Source of the DNA: JARKQH01 sp964631605
GTDB taxonomy: Bacteria > Verrucomicrobiota > Verrucomicrobiia > Limisphaerales > UBA8199
DNA: 7,017 nucleotides
Reading direction: 5' to 3'
Assembly: GCA_964631605.1 (NCBI GenBank)
Contig: CAZVYG010000141.1
Coordinates: 1-7,017, forward strand
Under the pieces are notes generated by a model. The model had not been told where the DNA came from, did no database searches, and saw nothing but the letters and a program-made list of their open reading frames with translations. This document shows positions 1 through 5,777 of this stretch, piece by piece. The position numbers and the translations under genes were made by a program. Position 1 is the first letter of the stretch, and each line of letters opens with the position of its first letter.

Positions 1-12
1 TCGATTCCTCAT
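1..12 (-). CDS. Possible start of the next gene after lipA (partial, 4 codons visible)
   Basis: On the minus strand an ATG at 12-10 is preceded by GGAG (22-19) with a 6-base gap, a good Shine-Dalgarno arrangement. It lies 20 bases after the lipA stop, which fits another gene in the same operon. Only the residues MRNR are visible before the window ends, so no product can be named. The call rests on the ribosome binding site and the operon spacing alone, and the short reading frame could be chance. Confidence 0.3.
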
Positions 13-32
13 GAATCGCTCCGCCCCACTCT

Positions 33-935
33 TCACTGAGGCATTACCGTTGACGGCAGGCGAAAATCCTCCGCGTGATAGGAGCTGCGGACCCTGGGGC
101 CGCTGGCCACATGCACAAAACCCATCGCCCGGGCCCGCGCTCCGTAAGCGGCGAAACGCTCGGGAGACACGTACTCAGCCACCGGCAGGTGTTTGAGCGT
201 CGGCTGCAGATACTGCCCCAAGGTGAGAATGTCACAGTTCACTGCCCGGAGGTCCGCCAGCGCCTCAAACAGCTCCGCCTCGGTTTCCCCCAGTCCCAAC
301 ATGAGCCCCGACTTGGTGTAAATCGCCCCGCCGGACCGCTCTTTGACCTTGCGCAACACGCTCAAGGAACGGTCGTAGGTCGCCCGCGACCGGACCGCGG
401 GCGTCAGTCGGCGAACCGTCTCGAGATTGTGGTTGAAGATATGCGGCGCGGCCTTCAGCACGGCCTCTATGGCGTCATCGCGGTCGTTGAAATCGGGAGT
501 CAGAACCTCGATCACCGTTTGCGGATTCAAATTCCGAACCGCCTGGATTGTTCGTCGAAAATGATCGGCCCCGCCGTCCGCCAGATCGTCGCGGGCCACG
601 GCCGTAATGACCACGTGCCTGAGCCCCATGCGGCGGGTCGCTTCCGCCACCCGCTCCGGCTCGTCCACCTCCAGCGGCAGGGGGCGGGCGGTGGTGACGG
701 CGCAAAAACCACACGCCCGCGTGCATCGTTCGCCGGCGATCATGAAGGTCGCCGTCCCTTTCTCCCAACACTCCCAGTGGTTCGGACACATCGCGCTCTG
801 GCAGACGGTGTTGAGCTTGAGTTCCTGCAACAACGCGCGGGTCCCCCCAAACCGATCCGAGGTCGGCAACCGAATTCGGAGCCAGTCCGGCAGGCGCGGG
901 CGGGGCGGGGAATCAACGGGAATCGAGGCCGGCAT
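33..935 (-). CDS. lipA: Lipoyl synthase (radical SAM, two [4Fe-4S] clusters)
   Basis: LipA inserts two sulfur atoms into octanoyl groups carried on proteins such as GcvH and the E2 subunits of 2-oxoacid dehydrogenases, giving lipoyl groups. The 300-residue protein has the full set of family marks: the auxiliary-cluster cysteines C45, C50 and C56 (CX4CX5C), the radical-SAM cysteines C71, C75 and C78 (CTRACGFC), and a C-terminal RSSYHA at 283-288, whose serine is a ligand of the auxiliary cluster in studied LipA proteins. The segment NHWECW replaces the more usual N(I/L)GECW wording. The frame is open upstream to 1004, but the ATG at 935 has GGAG 7 bases before it and gives a normal length, so I chose it. 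The start lies inside the upstream glutaredoxin gene (23-base overlap), suggesting coupled translation. Cytosolic enzyme, last recognised gene of the gcvT-gcvH-grx-lipA cluster. Confidence 0.97.
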   Translation of the reverse strand: MPASIPVDSPPRPRLPDWLRIRLPTSDRFGGTRALLQELKLNTVCQSAMCPNHWECWEKGTATFMIAGERCTRACGFCAVTTARPLPLEVDEPERVAEATRRMGLRHVVITAVARDDLADGGADHFRRTIQAVRNLNPQTVIEVLTPDFNDRDDAIEAVLKAAPHIFNHNLETVRRLTPAVRSRATYDRSLSVLRKVKERSGGAIYTKSGLMLGLGETEAELFEALADLRAVNCDILTLGQYLQPTLKHLPVAEYVSPERFAAYGARARAMGFVHVASGPRVRSSYHAEDFRLPSTVMPQ

Positions 936-1191
936 GCTTTTGCTCCAAATGCTTCCAGAAAGTCGCGAGTTGGTCGGGGCCAAAATCGGCCAGGATTTCG
1001 CCATCCACCTCTATCACCGGGGCGAGTTCCTGGCCCGAGAGCCGGATCATTTCGTCATAGGCGGCTTCGTCGGCCGTCACGTCAATGGGCTGGTATTGGA
1101 CCTTCCGCTCGTCCAGCCAGCGCATGGCCCTATGACACCAACCACAATAGGGCTTGATGAACAGTCGGACTTGCTTCGGTTTCACATCCAT
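913..1191 (-). CDS. Glutaredoxin-family protein with CGWC active site
   Basis: A 92-residue thioredoxin-fold protein of the size usual for single-domain glutaredoxins. Visible marks are a first beta strand (VRLFIKPY), the dithiol active site CGWC at 16-19, the second strand (VQYQPIDV), the cis-proline region LAPVIEVDG with P58, and a C-terminal DFGPDQL turn leading into the last helix. Such proteins reduce disulfides or glutathione mixed disulfides. The CGWC site is a dithiol type, unlike the monothiol CGFS glutaredoxins known for carrying Fe-S clusters. It lies between gcvH and lipA and overlaps the lipA start by 23 bases, so a role supporting lipoyl synthesis (thiol or cluster maintenance) is possible but is inference. 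The frame is open upstream to a TTG at 1293; I chose the only ATG that gives a normal domain length. No clear ribosome binding site precedes it. Confidence 0.85.
   Translation of the reverse strand: MDVKPKQVRLFIKPYCGWCHRAMRWLDERKVQYQPIDVTADEAAYDEMIRLSGQELAPVIEVDGEILADFGPDQLATFWKHLEQKHAGLDSR
943..946 (-). promoter_or_regulatory. Ribosome binding site of lipA
   Basis: GGAG on the minus strand, 7 bases before the ATG at 935 and inside the coding end of the glutaredoxin gene. It decides the lipA start against the longer open frame reaching 1004. It is the clearest Shine-Dalgarno sequence in the left cluster; gcvT, gcvH and the glutaredoxin gene have none as good. Confidence 0.7.
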
Positions 1192-1260
1192 ACAGTGCAG
1201 TGCATTGCCCGGTTTTTCAACCGCCTCACTCGACGGATTCAAATTCGGGAGCCAGTTGCG

Positions 1261-1273
1261 GCCTGCGGCAGGC
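1261..1273 (-). other. Small perfect hairpin in the gcvH-glutaredoxin gap
   Basis: The minus-strand transcript reads GCCTG-CCG-CAGGC, a 5-bp GC-rich stem with a 3-base loop. It lies 8 bases past the larger hairpin at the gcvH stop and about 70 bases before the glutaredoxin ATG. No T-run follows, so it is not a standard intrinsic terminator. Its function is unknown and it may be chance in GC-rich DNA. Confidence 0.35.
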
Positions 1274-1281
1274 TGGCCATC

Positions 1282-1308
1282 GGCCCTTCCCAAAACCTAT
1301 TGGGGGCC
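1282..1308 (-). other. Hairpin enclosing the gcvH stop codon
   Basis: In minus-strand RNA order the sequence is GGCC, then CCCAA, a 6-base loop TAGGTT, TTGGG, a 3-base bulge AAG, and GGCC. This makes a 9-bp stem with one bulge, and the gcvH stop TAG sits in the loop. There is no T-run after it, so I do not call it an intrinsic terminator. Together with the hairpin at 1261-1273 it could act as an RNA-processing, stability or partial-termination element that lowers expression of glutaredoxin and lipA relative to gcvTH. The pairing is seen in the sequence; the role is inference. Confidence 0.4.
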
Positions 1309-1683
1309 AATTTGGGCCAGATACTGCTCCGGACTGAGCAACGCCTCCAGTTCGGCGGGCTTGGCCATCTTAACCTTGAAAAACCAGCCGCTGCCGTAGG
1401 GTTCCTTGTTAACCAGGCCGGGATTGCCGGCCAGCTCGGAATTCACCTCGACCACCTCGCCGCTGACCGGGGAGTAAATATCGCTGGCGGTCTTCACCGA
1501 CTCGACCACCGCGCAGGACTGTCCAGCCGCCAGTTGCCTGCCCGGCTCCGGCAACTCGACAAAGACGATGTCGGTCAACTCGTGCTGGGCGTGGTCGGTG
1601 ATGCCCACCGTAGCCACGCCGTCGGCGACGCGCACCCACTCGTGGGACTTTGCATATTTCAAATCCGCAGGAACATTAGCCAT
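1297..1683 (-). CDS. gcvH: Glycine cleavage system H protein (lipoyl carrier)
   Basis: GcvH carries the lipoyl arm that shuttles the aminomethyl group between the P, T and L proteins of the glycine cleavage system. The 128-residue length is typical. The N-terminal LKYAKSHEWVR, the central GITDHAQHELTDIVFVELPE and the lipoylation motif ESVKTASDIYSP with the modified lysine at K64 are all present, as is the closing NKEPYGSGWFFKVK segment. It starts 31 bases after the gcvT stop, in the same direction, so the two are very probably cotranscribed. The lipA gene two positions downstream supplies its modification. No convincing Shine-Dalgarno sequence precedes the ATG. The stop codon sits in a hairpin loop (1282-1308). 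Confidence 0.97.
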   Translation of the reverse strand: MANVPADLKYAKSHEWVRVADGVATVGITDHAQHELTDIVFVELPEPGRQLAAGQSCAVVESVKTASDIYSPVSGEVVEVNSELAGNPGLVNKEPYGSGWFFKVKMAKPAELEALLSPEQYLAQIGPQ

Positions 1684-1714
1684 AAGCTTATTCAGTCAGG
1701 GTTCACGACAGCGG

Positions 1715-2854
1715 TCAATCTGGTTTTCGGTATATGGGCTTGCGCACCGCCTCCGCCGCAGCCTGCCGGCCCCGAATCTCAATGCCCAGTACCGTCCCGG
1801 CCGCCGCGCATTCGGCCGTCACGTACCCCAGCCCGATGCCAATCCCCAGCGAAGGACTCTGGGTCCCGCTCGTGACCACCCCCACCCGCCTCGGAACGGC
1901 CCCCGGCTGCCAAATCGCATATTGCGGCCGCGGCGGAGCCGACCGCTCCGTCATCTTGAACGCCACCAGCTTGCGGCTTACGCCGGCCCGCTTCTGCTCG
2001 ACCAGCGCGGATCGGCCCACGAATTCGCCCTTCTCCAGCGACACAAAAAATCCCAGGCCGGCCTCCAACGGCGTCGTCTCTTCGTCCAACTCGTGCCCGT
2101 AAAGCGGATAACACATCTCCGTTCGCAGGGTATCCCGGGCGCCCAGCCCAGCCGGTTGGGCCCCGAGCGGTTTCCCCGCCTCCAGCAAACCGGTCCACAA
2201 CGGCACCACAAGCGAAGCGGGCGCGACGACTTCGAAACCGTCCTCGCCGGTATAGCCCGTCCGCGCAACCAACACGCGTTCGCCCCGAAAACGAAAAGCA
2301 CCAACCTCATTCTTCTTCAAATCGGTCGCCGCCACGGCACCGGCCCCACCCAGCCATGGCCCGTCGCAACAGGCCTGAATGAAGCGGCTCGCCGCTGGAC
2401 CCTGCACGGCAATGGCGCCCCACCGGTCGGAAGCGTCCTCCACCTGAACCTGTTGCCGCTCCGGCCATTGCGACCATTGCTGCTGCAGCCAGGCAACGTC
2501 GGCGTTGATTCGCGACGCATTTACCACCAGTAGATACTCCTCCGGCGTCAGGCAATACACGTAGAGGTCATCCACCACACCCCCGGTGGGCCTGCACATC
2601 AGCGAATACTGGCCCTGCCCGGCGTGCAGCCGCCGCACGTCGTTGGTCAGCACGTGATTCAGAAAACCACCCGCACCTGCCCCGCGAACAAACACCTCGC
2701 CCATGTGCGAAATATCGAACAAACCCGCCGCCTGACGCACCGCGAGGTGCTCCGTCACGATGCTTGAATAGTAAACCGGCATTTCCCACCCGCCAAACTC
2801 GATCAGTTTGGCGCCCAGTCCCTGGTGAACATTAAAAAGAGGCGTTCGTTTCAT
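1715..2854 (-). CDS. gcvT: Glycine cleavage system T protein (aminomethyltransferase)
   Basis: GcvT takes the aminomethyl group from lipoylated GcvH, releases ammonia and passes the one-carbon unit to tetrahydrofolate, making 5,10-methylene-THF. The 379-residue protein is of usual length. It shows MKRTPLFNVH at the N-terminus, the FGGWEMPV and DISHMGE segments, and GGVVDD at about 91-96, which contains the aspartate needed for folate-dependent chemistry in studied T proteins. VVNAS, ARTGYTGEDGFEV, the LGARDTLR segment and a C-terminal barrel domain (KRAGVSRKLVAFKM onward) follow. An ATG five codons upstream (2869) is in frame, but 2854 gives the family-typical N-terminus. It is the first gene of the minus-strand cluster. 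The P protein is not in the window. Confidence 0.97.
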   Translation of the reverse strand: MKRTPLFNVHQGLGAKLIEFGGWEMPVYYSSIVTEHLAVRQAAGLFDISHMGEVFVRGAGAGGFLNHVLTNDVRRLHAGQGQYSLMCRPTGGVVDDLYVYCLTPEEYLLVVNASRINADVAWLQQQWSQWPERQQVQVEDASDRWGAIAVQGPAASRFIQACCDGPWLGGAGAVAATDLKKNEVGAFRFRGERVLVARTGYTGEDGFEVVAPASLVVPLWTGLLEAGKPLGAQPAGLGARDTLRTEMCYPLYGHELDEETTPLEAGLGFFVSLEKGEFVGRSALVEQKRAGVSRKLVAFKMTERSAPPRPQYAIWQPGAVPRRVGVVTSGTQSPSLGIGIGLGYVTAECAAAGTVLGIEIRGRQAAAEAVRKPIYRKPD

Positions 2855-2885
2855 ACCCGACCCAATCATCTGTGTTGTGGCTCGA

Positions 2886-2920
2886 AAGCGCGGTTAATGG
2901 AAACCCTTCTCCCGGCGCTT
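2886..2920 (-). promoter_or_regulatory. Possible structured leader element upstream of gcvT
   Basis: AAGCGC (2886-2891) can pair with GCGCTT (2915-2920). Immediately inside it, GGTT (2892-2895) pairs with AACC (2902-2905) around a 6-base loop, leaving a 9-base bulge. In the gcvT transcript the element would end about 31 bases before the start codon. I looked for the conserved cores of the glycine riboswitch often found before gcv genes and did not find them, so this is only a candidate structured leader. It may be chance pairing. Confidence 0.25.
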
Positions 2921-3097
2921 CACCGAATGTGCCAGAATCTAGGCGGCCGTTGACGACCTGTAAAGCTCGCCAATCATGCCAACAACGGTTGAGCCTGAAC
3001 TCGGCCTCACAACAAGATCCCAAGCCGACAACCCAACTGTTCCCCCCCGCCCTCACGCGACGCTCCGCGCTTTATTGAAAAAAAACCGAGGTGCATG

Positions 3098-3126
3098 TTG
3101 ACAATTCCCGGTTAAAAGACTAGTTT
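3098..3126 (+). promoter_or_regulatory. Candidate promoter of the sulfate-assimilation cluster
   Basis: A perfect TTGACA at 3098-3103 is followed after exactly 17 bases by TAGTTT (3121-3126), a weak -10 match (3 of 6). A better -10-like TTTAAT lies at 3125-3130, but the 21-base spacing is too long for a standard sigma-70 promoter. The leader would be only about 20-25 bases. The location in the AT-rich end of a divergent region supports it. The -10 assignment is uncertain. Confidence 0.45.
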
Positions 3127-3129
3127 TAA
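3112..3129. promoter_or_regulatory. AT-rich inverted repeat, possible operator
   Basis: TTAAAA (3112-3117) and TTTTAA (3124-3129) form a perfect 6-bp dyad around a 6-base centre. It overlaps the proposed -10 region and lies 26 bases before the sulfite reductase start, where a repressor could block transcription. No regulator gene is present in the window to pair it with, and AT-rich dyads arise easily by chance. Confidence 0.3.
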
Positions 3130-3155
3130 TCATAAATAACATTGGCAAGACACTT

Positions 3156-4850
3156 ATGTTTGAAATCCAGGTGCCTAAACTTACTCGTAATGAGGGACTT
3201 AAACAATCCAATCCCTTGCTGACGGGGACCATTGCCCAAACGCTGGCTGACGAGGCAACGGATCGGTTTTCCGAGGATGATTACGAATTCCTGAAGTTCC
3301 ACGGTGTTTATCAGCAGGACGACCGGGACAAACGGAAAGTGGCGAAGCACTACATGATGATGGTGCGAACCCGGTTCCCGGGCGGGGTGCTCAGCGGGGC
3401 GCAGTACGTGGTCTGCGATGACCTGGCGGGCAAATACGGCAACAACACGATGCGGATCACCACCCGTCAGGATTTCCAATTCCATGGTGTCTTGAAGTCG
3501 AATCTCCGGGCGACCCTGCGTGCGCTGAATGAGGCGCTTATGACCACCATCGCTGCATGTGGCGACGTGGCGCGCAACGTGATGGCGCCGCCCACGCCTG
3601 CCACGAGCCCGCTGGGGGAGGAGGTGCTCGCCCAGGCCCGGCATTTATCCAGCGTGCTGGCGCCCAAGACTCCAGCTTACCATAGTATCTGGATTGAAGG
3701 ACAGGAGGTGGACCTGAATCCCGCGACCTCGACTCCCTTCGTGGACCCGCTTTACGGACAGAGCTATCTGCCGCGCAAGTTCAAAACGGCCTTTGCCATT
3801 CCGCCGCTCAACGATGTGGACATCTTCACCAACGACCTTGGCTTTGTTGCCATAACGGACGGCAACAAGCTGCTGGGCTACAACCTGCTGGTGGGCGGCG
3901 GCCTGGGCATGTCTCATGGCAATGCCCAGACCTTTCCGCGCCTGGCTGACCTGATCGGCTTCTTCTTCCCCCAGCATCTCGAAGCGGTGGCCAAGGCGGT
4001 GCTGACCATTCATCGGGATTTTGGCGACCGCACCAATCGCAAGCACGCACGGCTAAAGTATGTCCTCGCCGAGCGGGGGGCGGATTGGTTCCGGTCCGAG
4101 CTCGAACGGCGACTGGGCATCCGCCTGGAGGCTGCAAAAGCGTTCCAATTCACCCGGCAGGGCGACCGGCTCGGCTGGCATCAACAGGCCGACGGCAACT
4201 GGTTCCTGGGCCTGTTCATCGAAAACGGCCGGATCAAGGATTCCGACGGCTGCCAGCTCAAAACCGGCTTGCGCCGGGTCATTGAAACCTTCCAGCCCGA
4301 AGTGCGGCTGACTCCGTCCCAAAACCTCCTGCTGGTCAACGTCCGCCCCGACCAGCGGGCGAGCATTGATCACCTTCTGGCTGAACACGGCATTTCGCCG
4401 AACAACCCCTTCAGCCGCACGCGACTGGCCTCGATGGCGTGCCCGGCGCTGCCCACCTGCGGACTGGCGCTGGCGGAATCCGAACGCGCTTTGCCTGGCC
4501 TCCTCACCCAGCTCGAGTCGCTGCTGGCCGACCTGGGTCTCCAGAACGAGGAGTTGATCGTTCGCATGACCGGCTGCCCCAACGGCTGCTCGCGCCCTTA
4601 CACCGCCGAAATTGCCTTCGTCGGCAAAGCGCCCAACAAATACCAGCTCTATCTCGGCGGGAACGAGGCCAGCACGCGGCTCAACCGATTATTCAAGGAC
4701 GGACTCAAAAGCGACGACTTGCTGTCCGAGCTGCGGCGAGTTCTGTCCCGGTACGTGGCGGAACGTCAGCCGGCCGAACGCTTCGGCGATTTTTGCGCCC
4801 GCGTGATCTGGAACGAAACCGCGGCACCGGCGCCGTTCCACTCAAGCTGA
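3156..4850 (+). CDS. cysI: Assimilatory sulfite reductase, siroheme/[4Fe-4S] hemoprotein (CysI/Sir family)
   Basis: Reduces sulfite to sulfide with six electrons at a siroheme coupled to a [4Fe-4S] cluster. The 564-residue protein has the two-fold sulfite-reductase repeat. The cluster cysteines are C429 and C435 (CPALPTC) and C474 and C478 (TGCPNGC). Residues matching the sulfite-binding set of E. coli CysI are R71 (VRTRFPGG), R140 (GDVARNV), K208 and K210 (LPRKFKT). FHGVYQQDDRD at 48-58 and the LLVGGGLG segment are conserved. NVMAPPTP after R140 is closer to the NVLAPAAP wording of ferredoxin-dependent plant enzymes than to NVLCTSNP of E. coli CysI, and no cysJ flavoprotein gene lies beside it. 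The electron donor may therefore be ferredoxin (sir type), which is inference. The start has no strong Shine-Dalgarno sequence, but the N-terminus is family-like. First gene of the plus-strand cluster; cysH follows after 30 bases. Confidence 0.95.
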   Translation: MFEIQVPKLTRNEGLKQSNPLLTGTIAQTLADEATDRFSEDDYEFLKFHGVYQQDDRDKRKVAKHYMMMVRTRFPGGVLSGAQYVVCDDLAGKYGNNTMRITTRQDFQFHGVLKSNLRATLRALNEALMTTIAACGDVARNVMAPPTPATSPLGEEVLAQARHLSSVLAPKTPAYHSIWIEGQEVDLNPATSTPFVDPLYGQSYLPRKFKTAFAIPPLNDVDIFTNDLGFVAITDGNKLLGYNLLVGGGLGMSHGNAQTFPRLADLIGFFFPQHLEAVAKAVLTIHRDFGDRTNRKHARLKYVLAERGADWFRSELERRLGIRLEAAKAFQFTRQGDRLGWHQQADGNWFLGLFIENGRIKDSDGCQLKTGLRRVIETFQPEVRLTPSQNLLLVNVRPDQRASIDHLLAEHGISPNNPFSRTRLASMACPALPTCGLALAESERALPGLLTQLESLLADLGLQNEELIVRMTGCPNGCSRPYTAEIAFVGKAPNKYQLYLGGNEASTRLNRLFKDGLKSDDLLSELRRVLSRYVAERQPAERFGDFCARVIWNETAAPAPFHSS

Positions 4851-4880
4851 CCCTGGTTTTCGGCAAACGATTCCTCTTCC

Positions 4881-5714
4881 ATGCCAGCCACTCTCCCCGT
4901 GCAGCAGTCTGCCCCAGGCAATGGCAACCTTAGGCCGCCTGTGGGGCCCGCTCCCCTCAGCCCGCCGACGGCACCGCCCCGCATGCTCACGCCCGCCGAG
5001 GTGCGAGCACTGGACGCGTCTCTCGCCCCGCAACCCACCGCGGACATTCTGCGCTGGGCTTGGGAGCGCTTTGGCCCCCGCGCGGCCATCGGCACCAGTT
5101 TTCAAGGCGCCGGCCTGGTCATGATGCACCTGGCCAAACTCAACCAGTTGCCCTTTCCGGTCTTCACCCTCGATACCGGCCTGCTGTTTCCCGAAACCAT
5201 CGCTTTGAAGCGCCGCCTCGAGGAGTTCTTTGAATGCCCCATCGAAACCCTCGAGCCGGATCTGACCGTGGCCGAACAGGCGGACATCCACGGCCCGGAG
5301 CTGTGGACGCGCAATCCCGACCTCTGCTGCACCATCCGCAAAGTCCTGCCCCTGCGCGACAAACTCTGCGACCTCGATTGCTGGATCACCGGCTTGCGCC
5401 GGCAGCAATCGCAAACCCGCGCCTCCATTGGCGTAATCGAGCTCTACGCCTTCGACGAGGCCTCCGGCCGCGACATCGTGAAGCTCAACCCCATGGCCAA
5501 CTGGACCCGCGACCAGGTCTGGAATTACCTCCGCCAGCACCGCATTCCCTACAACCCCCTTCATGACCAGGGTTACCGTTCCATCGGCTGCCACCCGTGC
5601 ACCGTCCGCAGCGCCAGCGGCGACCACGAACGCGCCGGACGCTGGACCGGCTTCAACAAGGTCGAGTGCGGCATTCACACCTTCCTGCCCAAAAAACTCG
5701 ATTTCCAAATCTGA
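4881..5714 (+). CDS. cysH: Adenylylsulfate (APS) reductase, thioredoxin-dependent, [4Fe-4S] type
   Basis: Reduces activated sulfate to sulfite. The protein (277 residues from this start) has a PP-loop at 72-78 (TSFQGAG) and the LDTG segment at 97-100. CC at 149-150 and CHPC at 237-240 are the four ligands that mark the iron-sulfur, APS-using branch. The catalytic cysteine is C263 in VECGIH. PAPS-using enzymes of the E. coli kind lack the two pairs, so I expect APS as substrate (EC 1.8.4.10 rather than 1.8.4.8), although some cluster-bearing members accept PAPS. The first 34 residues are proline-rich and without family resemblance. An in-frame ATG at 4983 (MLTPAEV) would remove them, and neither start has a ribosome binding site, so the start is uncertain. 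It follows cysI by 30 bases and precedes cysD, in pathway-consistent company. Confidence 0.93.
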   Translation: MPATLPVQQSAPGNGNLRPPVGPAPLSPPTAPPRMLTPAEVRALDASLAPQPTADILRWAWERFGPRAAIGTSFQGAGLVMMHLAKLNQLPFPVFTLDTGLLFPETIALKRRLEEFFECPIETLEPDLTVAEQADIHGPELWTRNPDLCCTIRKVLPLRDKLCDLDCWITGLRRQQSQTRASIGVIELYAFDEASGRDIVKLNPMANWTRDQVWNYLRQHRIPYNPLHDQGYRSIGCHPCTVRSASGDHERAGRWTGFNKVECGIHTFLPKKLDFQI

Positions 5715-5777
5715 GTGAAATGGAAATTGCCGCCGCGCAAGCCCTGACCTAATCTCGTCTGCTATTTGAATTGGCAA

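Larger units (their letters stand above)
2855..3155. other. Divergent intergenic region between gcvT and the sulfite reductase gene
   Basis: Both clusters read outward from this stretch of about 300 bases, so it should hold both promoters. The short open frames here on either strand have no recognisable protein character. The right end, from about 3071, is clearly AT-richer, with an A8 run at 3078-3085, and carries a good -35-like hexamer. The left end holds a possible hairpin in the gcvT leader. I found no convincing promoter for gcvT and no known riboswitch. Confidence 0.7.

Noticed and set aside
936..1004. Upstream extension of lipA to an ATG at 1004
   Set aside because: The added 23 residues lie inside the glutaredoxin gene and lack family similarity, while the ATG at 935 has a strong ribosome binding site.
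75..1157. Long plus-strand open frame (360 codons) opposite lipA and the glutaredoxin gene
   Set aside because: It is antisense to two clearly recognised genes, and its translation is Arg/Pro/Gly-rich with no domain character; a GC-rich shadow frame.
1192..1293. N-terminal extension of the glutaredoxin gene from a TTG at 1293
   Set aside because: The added 34 residues are not part of the thioredoxin fold, and the TTG has no ribosome binding site and lies in the gcvH hairpin.
607..1875. Plus-strand open frame of 422 codons crossing lipA, the glutaredoxin gene, gcvH and gcvT
   Set aside because: It runs antisense across four recognised genes and shows no family motif.
2832..3078. Small open frames on both strands in the divergent intergenic region
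   Set aside because: Their translations have no recognisable character and no ribosome binding site; the region is better read as promoter and leader DNA.
5720..5752. Micro-ORF of 10 codons between cysH and cysD
   Set aside because: It has an ATG and a stop but no ribosome binding site, and such short frames are expected by chance.
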